Source: Roseicyclus amphidinii
GTDB taxonomy: Bacteria; Pseudomonadota; Alphaproteobacteria; Rhodobacterales; Rhodobacteraceae
Reading direction: 5' to 3'
DNA: 42,203 nucleotides
Assembly: GCF_030163755.1 (NCBI RefSeq)
Contig: NZ_JASJOE010000032.1
Span: 1-42,203 of the forward strand
Shown: in pieces, positions 33,849-42,203 of the stretch
Layout: the number at the start of each line of letters is the position of its first letter
Numbering within the stretch: position 1 is the first letter of the stretch
Notes under the pieces: generated by a model
Database searches by the model: none
Seen by the model: only the letters and a program-made list of their open reading frames with translations
Told to the model about the DNA's origin: nothing
Made by a program: the position numbers and the translations under genes

Positions 33849-34313
33849 ATGATCCGACGCAGTCTCATCCTGTGCCTTGTGGCGGGGCTGGCCGCCTGTG
33901 CGCCCGGCCCCGGAACCGAGCGGTTGTCGGCGGGCGCGACCGTCGACATCGCGTCGGCTGGCACGCAGCTCTCCACCCGTCGCGCGATGCGCGGCATCCT
34001 GCGCCCCCTGATCCACTCGCCCGCCCTTCAGGCGGCGGCGCAGGCGCAGGCCGACGACCTCGCCACCGCGGAACGGCTGGGTCATATCGGTGCGGATGGC
34101 TCGACCCTGTCGGACCGGTTGCAGCGTGCGGGCTTCGAGGCCTGTGCCGCCGCCGAGAATTTCGCGCAGGGCACCCCCGATATCCGAAGCACCGTCGCCG
34201 CCTGGATGGACAGCCCGGACCACCGCGCCAACATCCTCGATCCCGCCGTCACCCAGTTCGGCTTTGCCGGAACCGGGCGGACATGGGTTCTGGTGCTGGC
34301 CCGCCCCTGCTGA
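33849..34313 (+). CDS. CAP-domain lipoprotein
   Basis: A 154-residue secreted protein with a lipoprotein signal (MIRRSLILCLVAGLAAC, lipobox LAAC with Cys17), then a CAP/SCP fold: HSPALQAAAQAQADDLA, HIGADGSTLSDRLQRAGF, AAENFAQG and WMDSPDHRANILDPAVTQFGFAG. CAP proteins of bacteria are extracytoplasmic; their biochemical role is mostly unknown. It stands alone and ends before the ilvC terminator, which lies on the opposite strand. Confidence 0.92.
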   Translation: MIRRSLILCLVAGLAACAPGPGTERLSAGATVDIASAGTQLSTRRAMRGILRPLIHSPALQAAAQAQADDLATAERLGHIGADGSTLSDRLQRAGFEACAAAENFAQGTPDIRSTVAAWMDSPDHRANILDPAVTQFGFAGTGRTWVLVLARPC

Positions 34314-34318
34314 GCGGA

Positions 34319-34354
34319 AACGAAAAACGGCCCCGGAACCTCCCCCGGGGCCGT
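34319..34354 (-). terminator. Intrinsic terminator of ilvC
   Basis: Read leftward, ACGGCCCCGG pairs with CCGGGGCCGT (34327-34354) and is followed by TTTTTCGTTT. It lies 24 bp after the ilvC stop, in the gap with the convergent CAP gene. Confidence 0.9.
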
Positions 34355-34377
34355 CCATCCCTTGCCTCGGCAGGGGA

Positions 34378-35505
<1,128 letters not shown>

Positions 35506-35538
35506 TCATTCGTCAATTTCATCTTTACAAAAATACGC

Positions 35539-35994
35539 ATGCTCGACGACAGTGACAGGCGCCTGCTTCGCCACCTTCAGGCCGACCCGGCCCAACCCGT
35601 GACCCAGCTGGCCGAGGCCGCGGGCCTGCCGCTGGCCACCTGCTACAAGCGGCTGGAGCGGTTGCAGGCCCACGGCGTGCTGAAGGGCCAGCGCGCGACG
35701 ATCCACTGGCCCGCGCTGGGCTATGCCGTCGAGGTGAGCCTGCGCATCACGCTCGACAAGACCGACCCGCGCGCCTTCGACACCTTCCTCGCCGCCGCGC
35801 GCGAGGTGCCGGAAGTCGTGGAGATCCAGACCTTCCTCGGCCGCGTCGATGTGCGCCTCGCCGTCATCGCCCGGACCATGCCGCATTACCAGGAGATCTA
35901 CCGCGACCGCATCCTGACCCTGCCGCATATCGCCGATATCGAGGCGCTGATGCAGGTCGCCACGATCAAGAACCAGCAGACCTTGCCGCTGTGA
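35539..35994 (+). CDS. Lrp/AsnC-family transcriptional regulator (first of pair)
   Basis: A 151-residue feast/famine regulator. The helix-turn-helix is LDDSDRRLLRHLQADPAQPVTQLAEAAGLPLATCYKRLERLQAHGVLKG; the RAM/ligand domain follows, with FLGRVDVRLAVIARTMPHYQEIYRD. The ATG lacks a strong ribosome binding site. Its stop overlaps the GTG of the second regulator (GTGA). Position opposite ilvC suggests a role in branched-chain amino acid control. Confidence 0.9.
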   Translation: MLDDSDRRLLRHLQADPAQPVTQLAEAAGLPLATCYKRLERLQAHGVLKGQRATIHWPALGYAVEVSLRITLDKTDPRAFDTFLAAAREVPEVVEIQTFLGRVDVRLAVIARTMPHYQEIYRDRILTLPHIADIEALMQVATIKNQQTLPL

Positions 35995-36449
35995 TCGACC
36001 TCGACGCCACCGACCGCGCCATCCTGCGCGCCCTGCAGGCCGATGCCACGCTCAAGGCCTCGACGCTGGGCCGCCGCCTCGGCCTGTCGCAGCCTGCGAC
36101 ATGGCGGCGGATGAAGCGGCTGGCCGAGGCCGGCGTGATCGGCGCGCGGCGGCTCGATCTCGACCTCGAGAAGCTGGGCTTCGGGGTCACGGTGTTCCTG
36201 GGCGTGAAGCTGGGGCTGAAGGGCCGCGTCAGCCTCGAGGATTTCGAGCGCGCGGTCTCGGCCATTCCCGAGGTGCAGACGGTCGAGCATGTGCTGGGCC
36301 TGTATGATTACCGCCTGCGCGTGGTCGCCCGCGACCTGCCCGATTTCGAGCGCGTGCTGCGCCGCCGGATCATGACCCTTCCGGGCGTCGGCAACGTCGA
36401 GGCGAACGTGCTTTTGTCCGAGGAACGCCGCCCCGGCCCGCTGGGCTGA
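35991..36449 (+). CDS. Lrp/AsnC-family transcriptional regulator (second of pair)
   Basis: A 152-residue homologue with the helix-turn-helix IDLDATDRAILRALQADATLKASTLGRRLGLSQPATWRRMKRLAEAGVIG and a RAM domain (VEHVLGLYDYRLRVVARDLPDFERVLRRRI). The GTG start overlaps the first regulator's stop by four bases, so both are probably made from one message in equal amounts; mixed oligomers are conceivable. Sequence divergence between the two DNA-binding helices suggests different target preferences. Confidence 0.9.
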   Translation: MIDLDATDRAILRALQADATLKASTLGRRLGLSQPATWRRMKRLAEAGVIGARRLDLDLEKLGFGVTVFLGVKLGLKGRVSLEDFERAVSAIPEVQTVEHVLGLYDYRLRVVARDLPDFERVLRRRIMTLPGVGNVEANVLLSEERRPGPLG

Positions 36450-36581
36450 CGCGGATCGGAAACGCCCGCGCCGATCCGCGCCGCGCTGGCTGCCGCCCAC
36501 CCGGCCCCGCGACGAAACACGGGCTAGGCGGCCCGTGCGCATCCCGCTACCCCAAGGGTCAAGGAACAGGAGGATGCGCCG

Positions 36582-37712
36582 ATGACCGCCTTGCTCGATA
36601 CCGTCGATCCCGACGGGCTGCTGGAATATTCCGTGGTCTTCACCGACCGCTCGCTCAACCACATGTCGGGGGCCTTCGGGCAGGTGATGCGCGACATCTC
36701 CGGCATGTTGAAAGAGGTCTACGGCGCCGCCCATGTCGCGCTCGTGCCGGGCGGCGGCACCTTCGGGATGGAGGCCGTCGCCCGCCAGTTCGCGGGCGGG
36801 CAGGATGTGCTGGTGGTGCGCAACGGCTGGTTCTCGTTCCGCTGGTCGCAGATCCTGGATGCGGGCGGTTTCGCGGGCGAGGTCACGGTGATGAAGGCCC
36901 GGCCCACCGGCAACAGCGCGCAATCCCCCTATGCGCCGGCGCCCATCGACGAGGTCACGGCCAAGATCCGGGAGACCCGCCCCGGCATCGTCTTCGCCCC
37001 CCATGTCGAGACATCGGCGGGCGTGATCCTGCCCGACGCCTATATCACGGCTCTGGCCGAGGCCGCGCATGAGGTCGGCGCCCTGATGGTGCTCGACTGC
37101 ATCGCCTCGGGCTGTGCCTGGGTCGACATGGCCGAGACCGGGGTCGACGTGCTGATCTCCGCCCCGCAAAAGGGCTGGTCGGCGCAGCCCTGCGCGGGGC
37201 TCGTGATGATGTCCGACCGCGCCAAGGCGCGGCTCGACGAGACGCAATCGACCAGCTTCGCGGGCGATCTGAAGGCCTGGGCCAACATCATGGCGACCTA
37301 CGAGGCGGGCGGGCACGCCTATCACGCCACCATGCCCACCGACGCGCTGCGCGTCTTCCGCGACACGATGCTGGAAACCCGCGACTACGGGTTCGACAGG
37401 CTGAAGGCGGCGCAATGGGCGCTGGGCGACGGGGTGCGCGCGATGCTGGCGGCGAAGGGCGTGAAATCCGTCGCGGCCGAAGGCTATGGCGCGCCCGGCG
37501 TGGTGGTCTGCTATACCGACGATCCGGCGATCAAGTCCGGCGCGGCCTTCATGGCGCACGGGATGCAGGTCGCGGCCGGCGTGCCGCTGCGCGTGGACGA
37601 GCCCGAGGATTTCATGACCTTCCGGATCGGCCTCTTCGGTCTCGACAAGCTCTATGACGTGCCCGCGGCGCTGGCGCGTTTGCAGGCGGTGGTCGACCGC
37701 GTCTTTCCCTGA
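36582..37712 (+). CDS. PLP-dependent class V aminotransferase
   Basis: A 376-residue aminotransferase of the alanine/serine-glyoxylate aminotransferase group. Asp172 (VLDCIAS) and Lys197 in SAPQKGWS are the expected PLP ring and Schiff-base residues; PGGGTFGMEAVARQF binds the phosphate. The enzyme family moves an amino group to glyoxylate, pyruvate or related acids. The opening FTDRSLNHMSGAFGQVMRDI is characteristic of a proteobacterial subgroup of uncertain substrate. It follows the AsnC pair by 132 bp; no shared message is indicated. Confidence 0.9.
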   Translation: MTALLDTVDPDGLLEYSVVFTDRSLNHMSGAFGQVMRDISGMLKEVYGAAHVALVPGGGTFGMEAVARQFAGGQDVLVVRNGWFSFRWSQILDAGGFAGEVTVMKARPTGNSAQSPYAPAPIDEVTAKIRETRPGIVFAPHVETSAGVILPDAYITALAEAAHEVGALMVLDCIASGCAWVDMAETGVDVLISAPQKGWSAQPCAGLVMMSDRAKARLDETQSTSFAGDLKAWANIMATYEAGGHAYHATMPTDALRVFRDTMLETRDYGFDRLKAAQWALGDGVRAMLAAKGVKSVAAEGYGAPGVVVCYTDDPAIKSGAAFMAHGMQVAAGVPLRVDEPEDFMTFRIGLFGLDKLYDVPAALARLQAVVDRVFP

Positions 37713-37727
37713 GCTTGAACCCGGGCC

Positions 37728-38933
37728 TCAGCCCGTGGCCCCCAGCCCCGCGCGCATCATCACGCGGCGCACGGGGGCCACGGAATAGATCGCGTTCAGC
37801 GCCCGCAGCCGCAGGTCACGCAACCCCTGCGCCTCGGCCATCGAGGCGCGGTTGAGCGCATCCACCCCCGTCACCCGCGCCAGCACCTCGGCATGCCGCG
37901 CGCGGTGATACTCTCGCAGCATCGCCCGCGTGCCCGGATCGTCGCGGTGCGCCTCGGCCAGGTCCACGAGCACGCGCATGTCGGCGAGGCTCATGTTCAG
38001 CCCCTGCGCCCCGATCGGCGGGACCACATGGGCGGCCTCGGCCACCAAAGCCGTGCGCTCGCCCTCCATCCGGTCGGCGATCTGGGCGATGATCGGCCAG
38101 ACCGTGCGGCGGCTGGCGAGTTTGAGCGGCCCGAAAAGATGCGCGGAGCGCTCCGTCATCTCGGCCTCGAACTCGGGTTCTGGCAGGGCGGCAAGTCGCT
38201 TCACCTCCGGCCCGCGCTCCATCCAGACGATAGCCGAGGACGGCCGCCCCTCGTGATCGGGCAGCGGCACCAGCGTGAAGGGCCCGCCCGAGCGGTGGAT
38301 CTCGGTCGAGACATTCTCGTGCGGGATCGGATGGGTGACGGCAAAGGCCAGCGCCTTCTGCCCGTAGCGCATGCTGCGCAGGCCGATGCCGAGCGCCTCG
38401 CGCACGGGGCTGGCGCGCCCGTCAGCGGCGATGACCAATTTCGCGGCGATGCGCGCGCCGTCGGTCAAGGTCACCCGCGCCTCGGCCTCGCGCGTCAGCA
38501 CCTGAGCGGTGCCGGTGCCGGGGCAGAAATCGACGTTCGGCAGGGTGGCCAGGTGCCCCACCATCTCGCGCCGCAAAAGCCAGTTGGGCAGGTTCCAGCC
38601 GAAGGGCAGCTCGGAGATGTCGGCGGCGTTGAAGTCATGCGCGACGCGCGCCTCTGCCCGCTCGCCGCCCGCATCCACGATGCGCATGACCTGCAGCGGC
38701 ATCGCGTGCGGCGCAAGCCGGTCCCACAGGCCCGCGCGGTCGAGGAAATCGCGCGAGGGCTGCAGGAAGGCGGTGGTCCGCAGGTCGGCCCCCTCGGTCG
38801 CGGCCTCGGTGATCGGGGGCGCGGGGTCCGCGCAGATGACGGAAAAGCCCGCGGCCCCGAAGGCCGCCGCGGCGGTCAGGCCGGCGACGCCGCCGCCCGA
38901 GATGAAGATGTCGGTCTGTTCCAATGCGCTCAT
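37728..38933 (-). CDS. UbiH/UbiF/COQ6-family FAD-dependent hydroxylase
   Basis: A 401-residue flavin monooxygenase of the ubiquinone-ring hydroxylase family. GGGVAGLTAAAAFGAAGFSV is the FAD dinucleotide loop, LVIADGRASPVREALG the GD-like motif, and LVAEAAHVVPPIGAQGLNMSLADMRVLVDL the second FAD motif (Asp of GDAAH is Glu here: VAEAAH). Ubiquinone ring hydroxylation under aerobic conditions is the expected task; which position is modified cannot be told. Two CGTACG palindromes lie 61-111 bp before its start. Confidence 0.88.
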   Translation of the reverse strand: MSALEQTDIFISGGGVAGLTAAAAFGAAGFSVICADPAPPITEAATEGADLRTTAFLQPSRDFLDRAGLWDRLAPHAMPLQVMRIVDAGGERAEARVAHDFNAADISELPFGWNLPNWLLRREMVGHLATLPNVDFCPGTGTAQVLTREAEARVTLTDGARIAAKLVIAADGRASPVREALGIGLRSMRYGQKALAFAVTHPIPHENVSTEIHRSGGPFTLVPLPDHEGRPSSAIVWMERGPEVKRLAALPEPEFEAEMTERSAHLFGPLKLASRRTVWPIIAQIADRMEGERTALVAEAAHVVPPIGAQGLNMSLADMRVLVDLAEAHRDDPGTRAMLREYHRARHAEVLARVTGVDALNRASMAEAQGLRDLRLRALNAIYSVAPVRRVMMRAGLGATG

Positions 38934-38993
38934 GCGCCGAAGCTAGGCCGCGCCGCCCATGGCGGCGACGCGACAGGCTGTCTCAAGCGCGGG

Positions 38994-39044
38994 CAGGTTT
39001 TTCGTACGAAAAACCTGTGGTGCGAAAATTCGTACGAATTTTCG
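38994..39044. repeat. Two CGTACG-centred palindromes
   Basis: A perfect 24-nt palindrome (38994-39017) and a perfect 22-nt palindrome (39023-39044) share the core TTCGTACGAA but differ in flanks. Centres are 28 nt apart. Arms are A+T-rich unlike the surrounding GC-rich DNA. They lie after the nucleotidase gene and upstream of the hydroxylase gene. Confidence 0.88.
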
Positions 39045-39050
39045 GGTTCT

Positions 39051-39695
39051 TCACACCAGCCGCGCGAGAAACGCGCCGAGGTCGGCGGTGTGATGCTCGA
39101 TGAACTCCGCGGTCTCCGCCTCGGGCGCCACATGCACCGTGCGCATCCCCAGCGCATGCGGCACGCGCAGGTTGCGGGGATCATCCTCGAACATCGCGGC
39201 GCGGTCTGGGGCGAGCCCGTCGAGCGCGAAGACCGTCTCGAAGGCGTCGCGCTCGGGCTTGGGGATCAGCCGCGCATGTTCCACCCCGTAGACTGCATCG
39301 AACAGCCCGTCGAGCCCGCGATGGTCGATGACCCGGCGCGCGTAGGGCTCGGTTCCGTTGGTGTAGACGATCTTGCGGCCGGGCAGGGCGGCGATGGCCG
39401 CGGCCAGCCCCGCATCGGGGACCAGCACGGTGAAGTCGATCTCGTGGACCTCTTCGAGATAGGCGCCCGGATCGACGCCGTGATGCCGCATCAGCCCCGC
39501 CAGCGTCGTGCCATGGTCGCGCCAGTAGCGGTGGCGCAGGGCATCCGCCTCGGGCTGATCGACGCCGAGCGCGCGCATGACCCAATCGGTCATCCGCACG
39601 TTGATCTGGTCGAAGAGCGCCATCTCGGGCGGGTAGAGCGTGTTGTCGAGGTCGAAGACCCAGGTCTCGACATGGGAAAATCTGTCGCGCGGCAT
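39051..39695 (-). CDS. Pyrimidine 5'-nucleotidase (HAD superfamily)
   Basis: A 214-residue haloacid-dehalogenase phosphatase. Motif I is FDLDNTLYP, typical of the SDT1/pyrimidine nucleotidase group; motif II is YTNGTEPYA, and FEDDPRN near the end is motif IV. The helical cap region starts DQINVRMTDWVMRALG. It probably dephosphorylates pyrimidine nucleotides. The CGTACG palindromes follow its stop. Confidence 0.9.
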   Translation of the reverse strand: MPRDRFSHVETWVFDLDNTLYPPEMALFDQINVRMTDWVMRALGVDQPEADALRHRYWRDHGTTLAGLMRHHGVDPGAYLEEVHEIDFTVLVPDAGLAAAIAALPGRKIVYTNGTEPYARRVIDHRGLDGLFDAVYGVEHARLIPKPERDAFETVFALDGLAPDRAAMFEDDPRNLRVPHALGMRTVHVAPEAETAEFIEHHTADLGAFLARLV

Positions 39696-39794
39696 GGGGC
39701 AGGGGTAGGCCCTCGGCGCGGGCGGCGCAAGTCTGGACAGGCCCGCCGCCGCCGCCTAGCGTGGCGCGACGACATTCAAGGACCAAGCCCGCCC

Positions 39795-40445
39795 ATGGCC
39801 ACCAAGACCCCGCCCGATCCGCACAAGGATGCCTATGCCCTGATCCTCGATGCGATCGACCAGGGGACCTATCGGCCCGGCGACCGGCTGGTCGAGTCGG
39901 AACTGGCCGAGCGCTTCGGGGTCAGCCGCACGCCGATCCGCGAGGCGTTGCAGCGGCTCGAGACGCAAAGCCTGCTGACGCGCGACGGGCGCTCGCTGAT
40001 CGTGGCCTCGCTCGACCATGCGCAGATGGCCGAGCTTTACGCCGTCAGGCAGGAGCTGGAGGGGCTGGCCGCCAAGCTGGCCGCCCAGCACGCAGCGGCC
40101 GAAGAGGTGCAGGTGCTGCGCGAGATGGTGCAGGCCGATCACGCGCTTCTGGACGACCCGCAGGCGCTGGCGCGCGCGAACCGCCGCTTCCATCACCAGA
40201 TCCATCTGGCCAGCCACAACCGGTTCCTCGTGCAGCAGCTCGACCTCGTCTATCGCTCCATGGCGCTTATGGCGCGCACCTCGCTTGCCGCGCAGGGCCG
40301 GGGCGAGAAGGCGCTGGCCGAACATGCCGAGATCGTCGAGGCCATCGCCGCCCGCGATGGCGACCGCGCCGCCAAGGCGCTGAGGGATCACCTGTCCATC
40401 GCTTTCGTCGTCCGCCTCAAGGAAGAGGCCCAGGCCCCTCGCTGA
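39795..40445 (+). CDS. GntR-family transcriptional regulator (FadR/FCD type)
   Basis: A 216-residue regulator. The N-terminal winged helix is ILDAIDQGTYRPGDRLVESELAERFGVSRTPIREALQRLETQSLL; the all-helical FCD ligand domain follows, with ANRRFHHQIHLASHN and the closing HAEIVEAIAARDGDRAAKALRDHL, where the metal-binding histidines fall. Ligand and targets are unknown. Its end overlaps the convergent glycosyltransferase gene by 58 bases. Confidence 0.9.
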   Translation: MATKTPPDPHKDAYALILDAIDQGTYRPGDRLVESELAERFGVSRTPIREALQRLETQSLLTRDGRSLIVASLDHAQMAELYAVRQELEGLAAKLAAQHAAAEEVQVLREMVQADHALLDDPQALARANRRFHHQIHLASHNRFLVQQLDLVYRSMALMARTSLAAQGRGEKALAEHAEIVEAIAARDGDRAAKALRDHLSIAFVVRLKEEAQAPR

Positions 40446-42203
40446 GCGGGCGGCGCGGCGATGCCGCCGAAGGCGCCATGCTCGGTCTTGGCCCACCAGA
40501 AGGGGCGCAGCAGCATCTCGGCAAAGGCGCGCCACGCCGAGAGCGTGGCCAGCAGGAAATACAGCTCGGACAGCAGGATGAACGGCCGTAGCCCGCGCAG
40601 GTGCTGCGCCCGCGTGGCCCGGAACGCGATCGCCACCGACAGGCAGAGGCTTGCGACGAAGCCGGTCGCAAGGATGCCGTAGCCCATCGGCCCCACGGTG
40701 GCATCGAGCGGATGGGCGAGGCCGAAGGGCTTGACCATCAGCGACCACAGCAGTGGTGCCACGAGAAACCCGGCCACGGCGAAGAGGATCTGGACCTGCA
40801 TCGCCACGAAGCGCACCGGCCCGAGATCGCGCCACAGCGCCCGCGGCGCGCGCATGGCGACGGCCCATGTCAGAAGATACCCCTTTTGCCAGCGAGCGCG
40901 TTGCCGGATCCAGGGCAGGACGGCGGCATTCGCCTCTTCGAAGGTGGTGGTATCGAGAAGCTCGGTCCGGTAGCCGTGACGCGCCAGCCGCAGGCCCAGT
41001 TCCGCATCCTCGGTCACGTTGTGCGCGTCCCAGCCGCCCACACGCTCCAGCGCCTCGCGGCGCAGGAACAGCGTGGTGCCCCCCAGCGGCACGAACAGGC
41101 CCAGCCGTTCGACGCCGGGCAGCAGCACCCGGAACCAGACCGCGTATTCGATGGCGAAGAGCCGAGACAAGAGGTTGTGGCGCGCGTTGTAATAGTCGAG
41201 CCGCCCCTGCAGGCAGGCCGTCTCGGGGCCGCGGGCGGCGAAGCGCGCCGCGACGCGGGCAAGCTGGTCGGGGTCGGGTCGATCCTCGGCGTCGTAGATG
41301 CCGATGATCTCGCCTTTCGCAAAGCCAAGCGCGAAGTTCAGCGCGCGCGGCTTGGTCCGGGGCTGGCCCGGCGGCACCGTGATCACCCGCGTCCAGGGAG
41401 GGAGGGGCGTGTCGGCCAGAACGGCGCGCGTGAGCCGGTCTTCCTCCTCGACCACCAGCAGGACATCGAGGCGCTCGCGCGGATAGTCCAGCCGCCCGAG
41501 GCGGCGTAGCAGGGTCGTGGCGATGTCGGGTTCGCGGTAGAGCGGCACGAGGATCGAGATCACCGGCAGCGCGGCCCCCCCCGGCGCATCGCGGGGGGGC
41601 TCAGTGCCCTGCGCGGCGCGATCCGCCCGCAGCGTCGCGGCAAAGGCAAGCGCCTTGAGCGCCGTGTTGCCCGCGAAGATCAGGAGGGCCAGCCCGAAGA
41701 GCAGCGCCGTCACCGCCGCGGGCCAGGCCAGCGCCGCAAGCCCCGTCGCGGCCAGCACCGCAAGCAGGGCCGGGGCCGCGGTCTCGGGCCGCCAGCCGCG
41801 GCAACTGACACCCTGGGGGGCCTGCCCCTCGGCGAGGCGCGCCATGCGCTCGCCGTAAAGCGCGATCTGCGCGTCGGTGACGGCGGCGCGCGGTGCGATG
41901 GTCAGGGCGGCGCGGTGATCGGGGGGCAGGTCCAGCGCCGCGAGGATCGCGTCGGCGCGGTCCGGGCGAGGCGTTGCCACGATGACGATCCGCCCGGCGC
42001 GGCCGACCGGCACCGCATCGAGACGCAGCGCATCCTCGGCCGACAGGCAGGGCGCGAGCCGCGGGTCGAGCGGCTGGCGCGACAGGTCGGCGATTCCGAT
42101 CCCATGCACCTCGGCCTGCGCCGAGAGCAGCTCGGCCTCGGTCACGGCGCCACGGGCGAGCAGGATATCCCCCAATGGCCGGTCGAGGCCGTGCCGGGCG
42201 GCG
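40388..42203 (-). CDS. Processive family 2 glycosyltransferase with N-terminal MshEN-like domain (5' end outside window)
   Basis: Large inner-membrane glycosyltransferase for polysaccharide. The frame stays open to the last base, so the start is beyond the window. Reading from the N-terminal side: a roughly 130-residue domain resembling the GspE/MshE N-terminus (LGDILLARGAVTEAELLSAQ), two membrane helices, then the GT-A domain with DVLLVVEEEDRLTR, IYDAEDRPDPDQLARV, EDAELGLRLARHGY and QRARWQKG (the QxxRW motif), then three or four membrane helices. This layout is that of cellulose-synthase-like enzymes. The product is unknown. Its tail overlaps the convergent GntR gene by 58 bases. Confidence 0.9.
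   Translation of the reverse strand, partial: AARHGLDRPLGDILLARGAVTEAELLSAQAEVHGIGIADLSRQPLDPRLAPCLSAEDALRLDAVPVGRAGRIVIVATPRPDRADAILAALDLPPDHRAALTIAPRAAVTDAQIALYGERMARLAEGQAPQGVSCRGWRPETAAPALLAVLAATGLAALAWPAAVTALLFGLALLIFAGNTALKALAFAATLRADRAAQGTEPPRDAPGGAALPVISILVPLYREPDIATTLLRRLGRLDYPRERLDVLLVVEEEDRLTRAVLADTPLPPWTRVITVPPGQPRTKPRALNFALGFAKGEIIGIYDAEDRPDPDQLARVAARFAARGPETACLQGRLDYYNARHNLLSRLFAIEYAVWFRVLLPGVERLGLFVPLGGTTLFLRREALERVGGWDAHNVTEDAELGLRLARHGYRTELLDTTTFEEANAAVLPWIRQRARWQKGYLLTWAVAMRAPRALWRDLGPVRFVAMQVQILFAVAGFLVAPLLWSLMVKPFGLAHPLDATVGPMGYGILATGFVASLCLSVAIAFRATRAQHLRGLRPFILLSELYFLLATLSAWRAFAEMLLRPFWWAKTEHGAFGGIAAPPAQRGAWASSLRRTTKAMDR

Noticed and set aside
37893-39794. Very long open frame (850 codons) on the + strand reaching into the GntR gene
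   Set aside because: It is a shadow of the leftward hydroxylase and nucleotidase genes; composition is Gly/Arg/His-rich without domains, and the GntR protein starts only at 39795.

Overview
The window is a gene-dense, GC-rich stretch of alphaproteobacterial chromosome. Gene content and order point to the Rhodobacteraceae (Rhodobacterales): birA-coaX-rnj, tatABC, ftsY beside an AlkB-type hydroxylase, gatC-gatA without gatB, a DUF1127/LysR divergent pair, and ilvC divergent from AsnC-type regulators. The genus cannot be fixed from the sequence alone. I place 45 protein genes (two cut by the window ends) and one RNA gene, RNase P RNA.

Layout. 1-3022: birA (3' part), coaX and rnj, tightly coupled, ending in an intrinsic terminator. 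3081-9258: leftward genes for a DEAD-box helicase, two poorly known proteins, a VOC protein, release factor 3 and a Hint-domain protein. 9381-14026: rightward SDR, an ABC ATPase, tatABC and a DUF815 ATPase. 14031-19303: alkB (left), then ftsY, an EamA transporter and a septation protein (right), a pseudouridine synthase (left) and tadA (right). 19304-20862: a gene-free stretch with inverted repeats, then rnpB and an AmpD-like amidase. 20918-24389: gatCA, a metal-dependent hydrolase, a GNAT protein and rpmG. 24489-28376: chrA, then a CesT-like type III secretion chaperone with a candidate effector, then a Bax-inhibitor-1 family gene. 28554-33661: DUF1127/LysR pair, quinone oxidoreductase, XRE regulator, a histidinol-phosphatase-like gene and an 8-oxoguanine deaminase-like gene. 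33849-42203: CAP lipoprotein, ilvC against two overlapping AsnC regulators, a class V aminotransferase, a UbiH-type hydroxylase, a pyrimidine nucleotidase, a GntR regulator and a processive glycosyltransferase cut by the window end.

Most of this is housekeeping: cofactor supply, RNA decay, translation, protein export and targeting, tRNA modification and amidation, cell-wall recycling, branched-chain amino acid synthesis. The part that stands out is 25955-27431, where a small acidic CesT-fold chaperone and a Gly/Ser-led helical protein sit between core genes, with a less GC-biased third codon position in the larger gene. I read this as an orphan type III chaperone-effector pair; no secretion apparatus is visible here.

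The second unusual layer is intergenic: clusters of perfect palindromes centred on TTGCAA (10178-10214 and 23550-23621), a pair centred on CGTACG (38994-39044), and a 26-nt inverted repeat next to rnpB (19466-19558). These are not explained by the genes around them.
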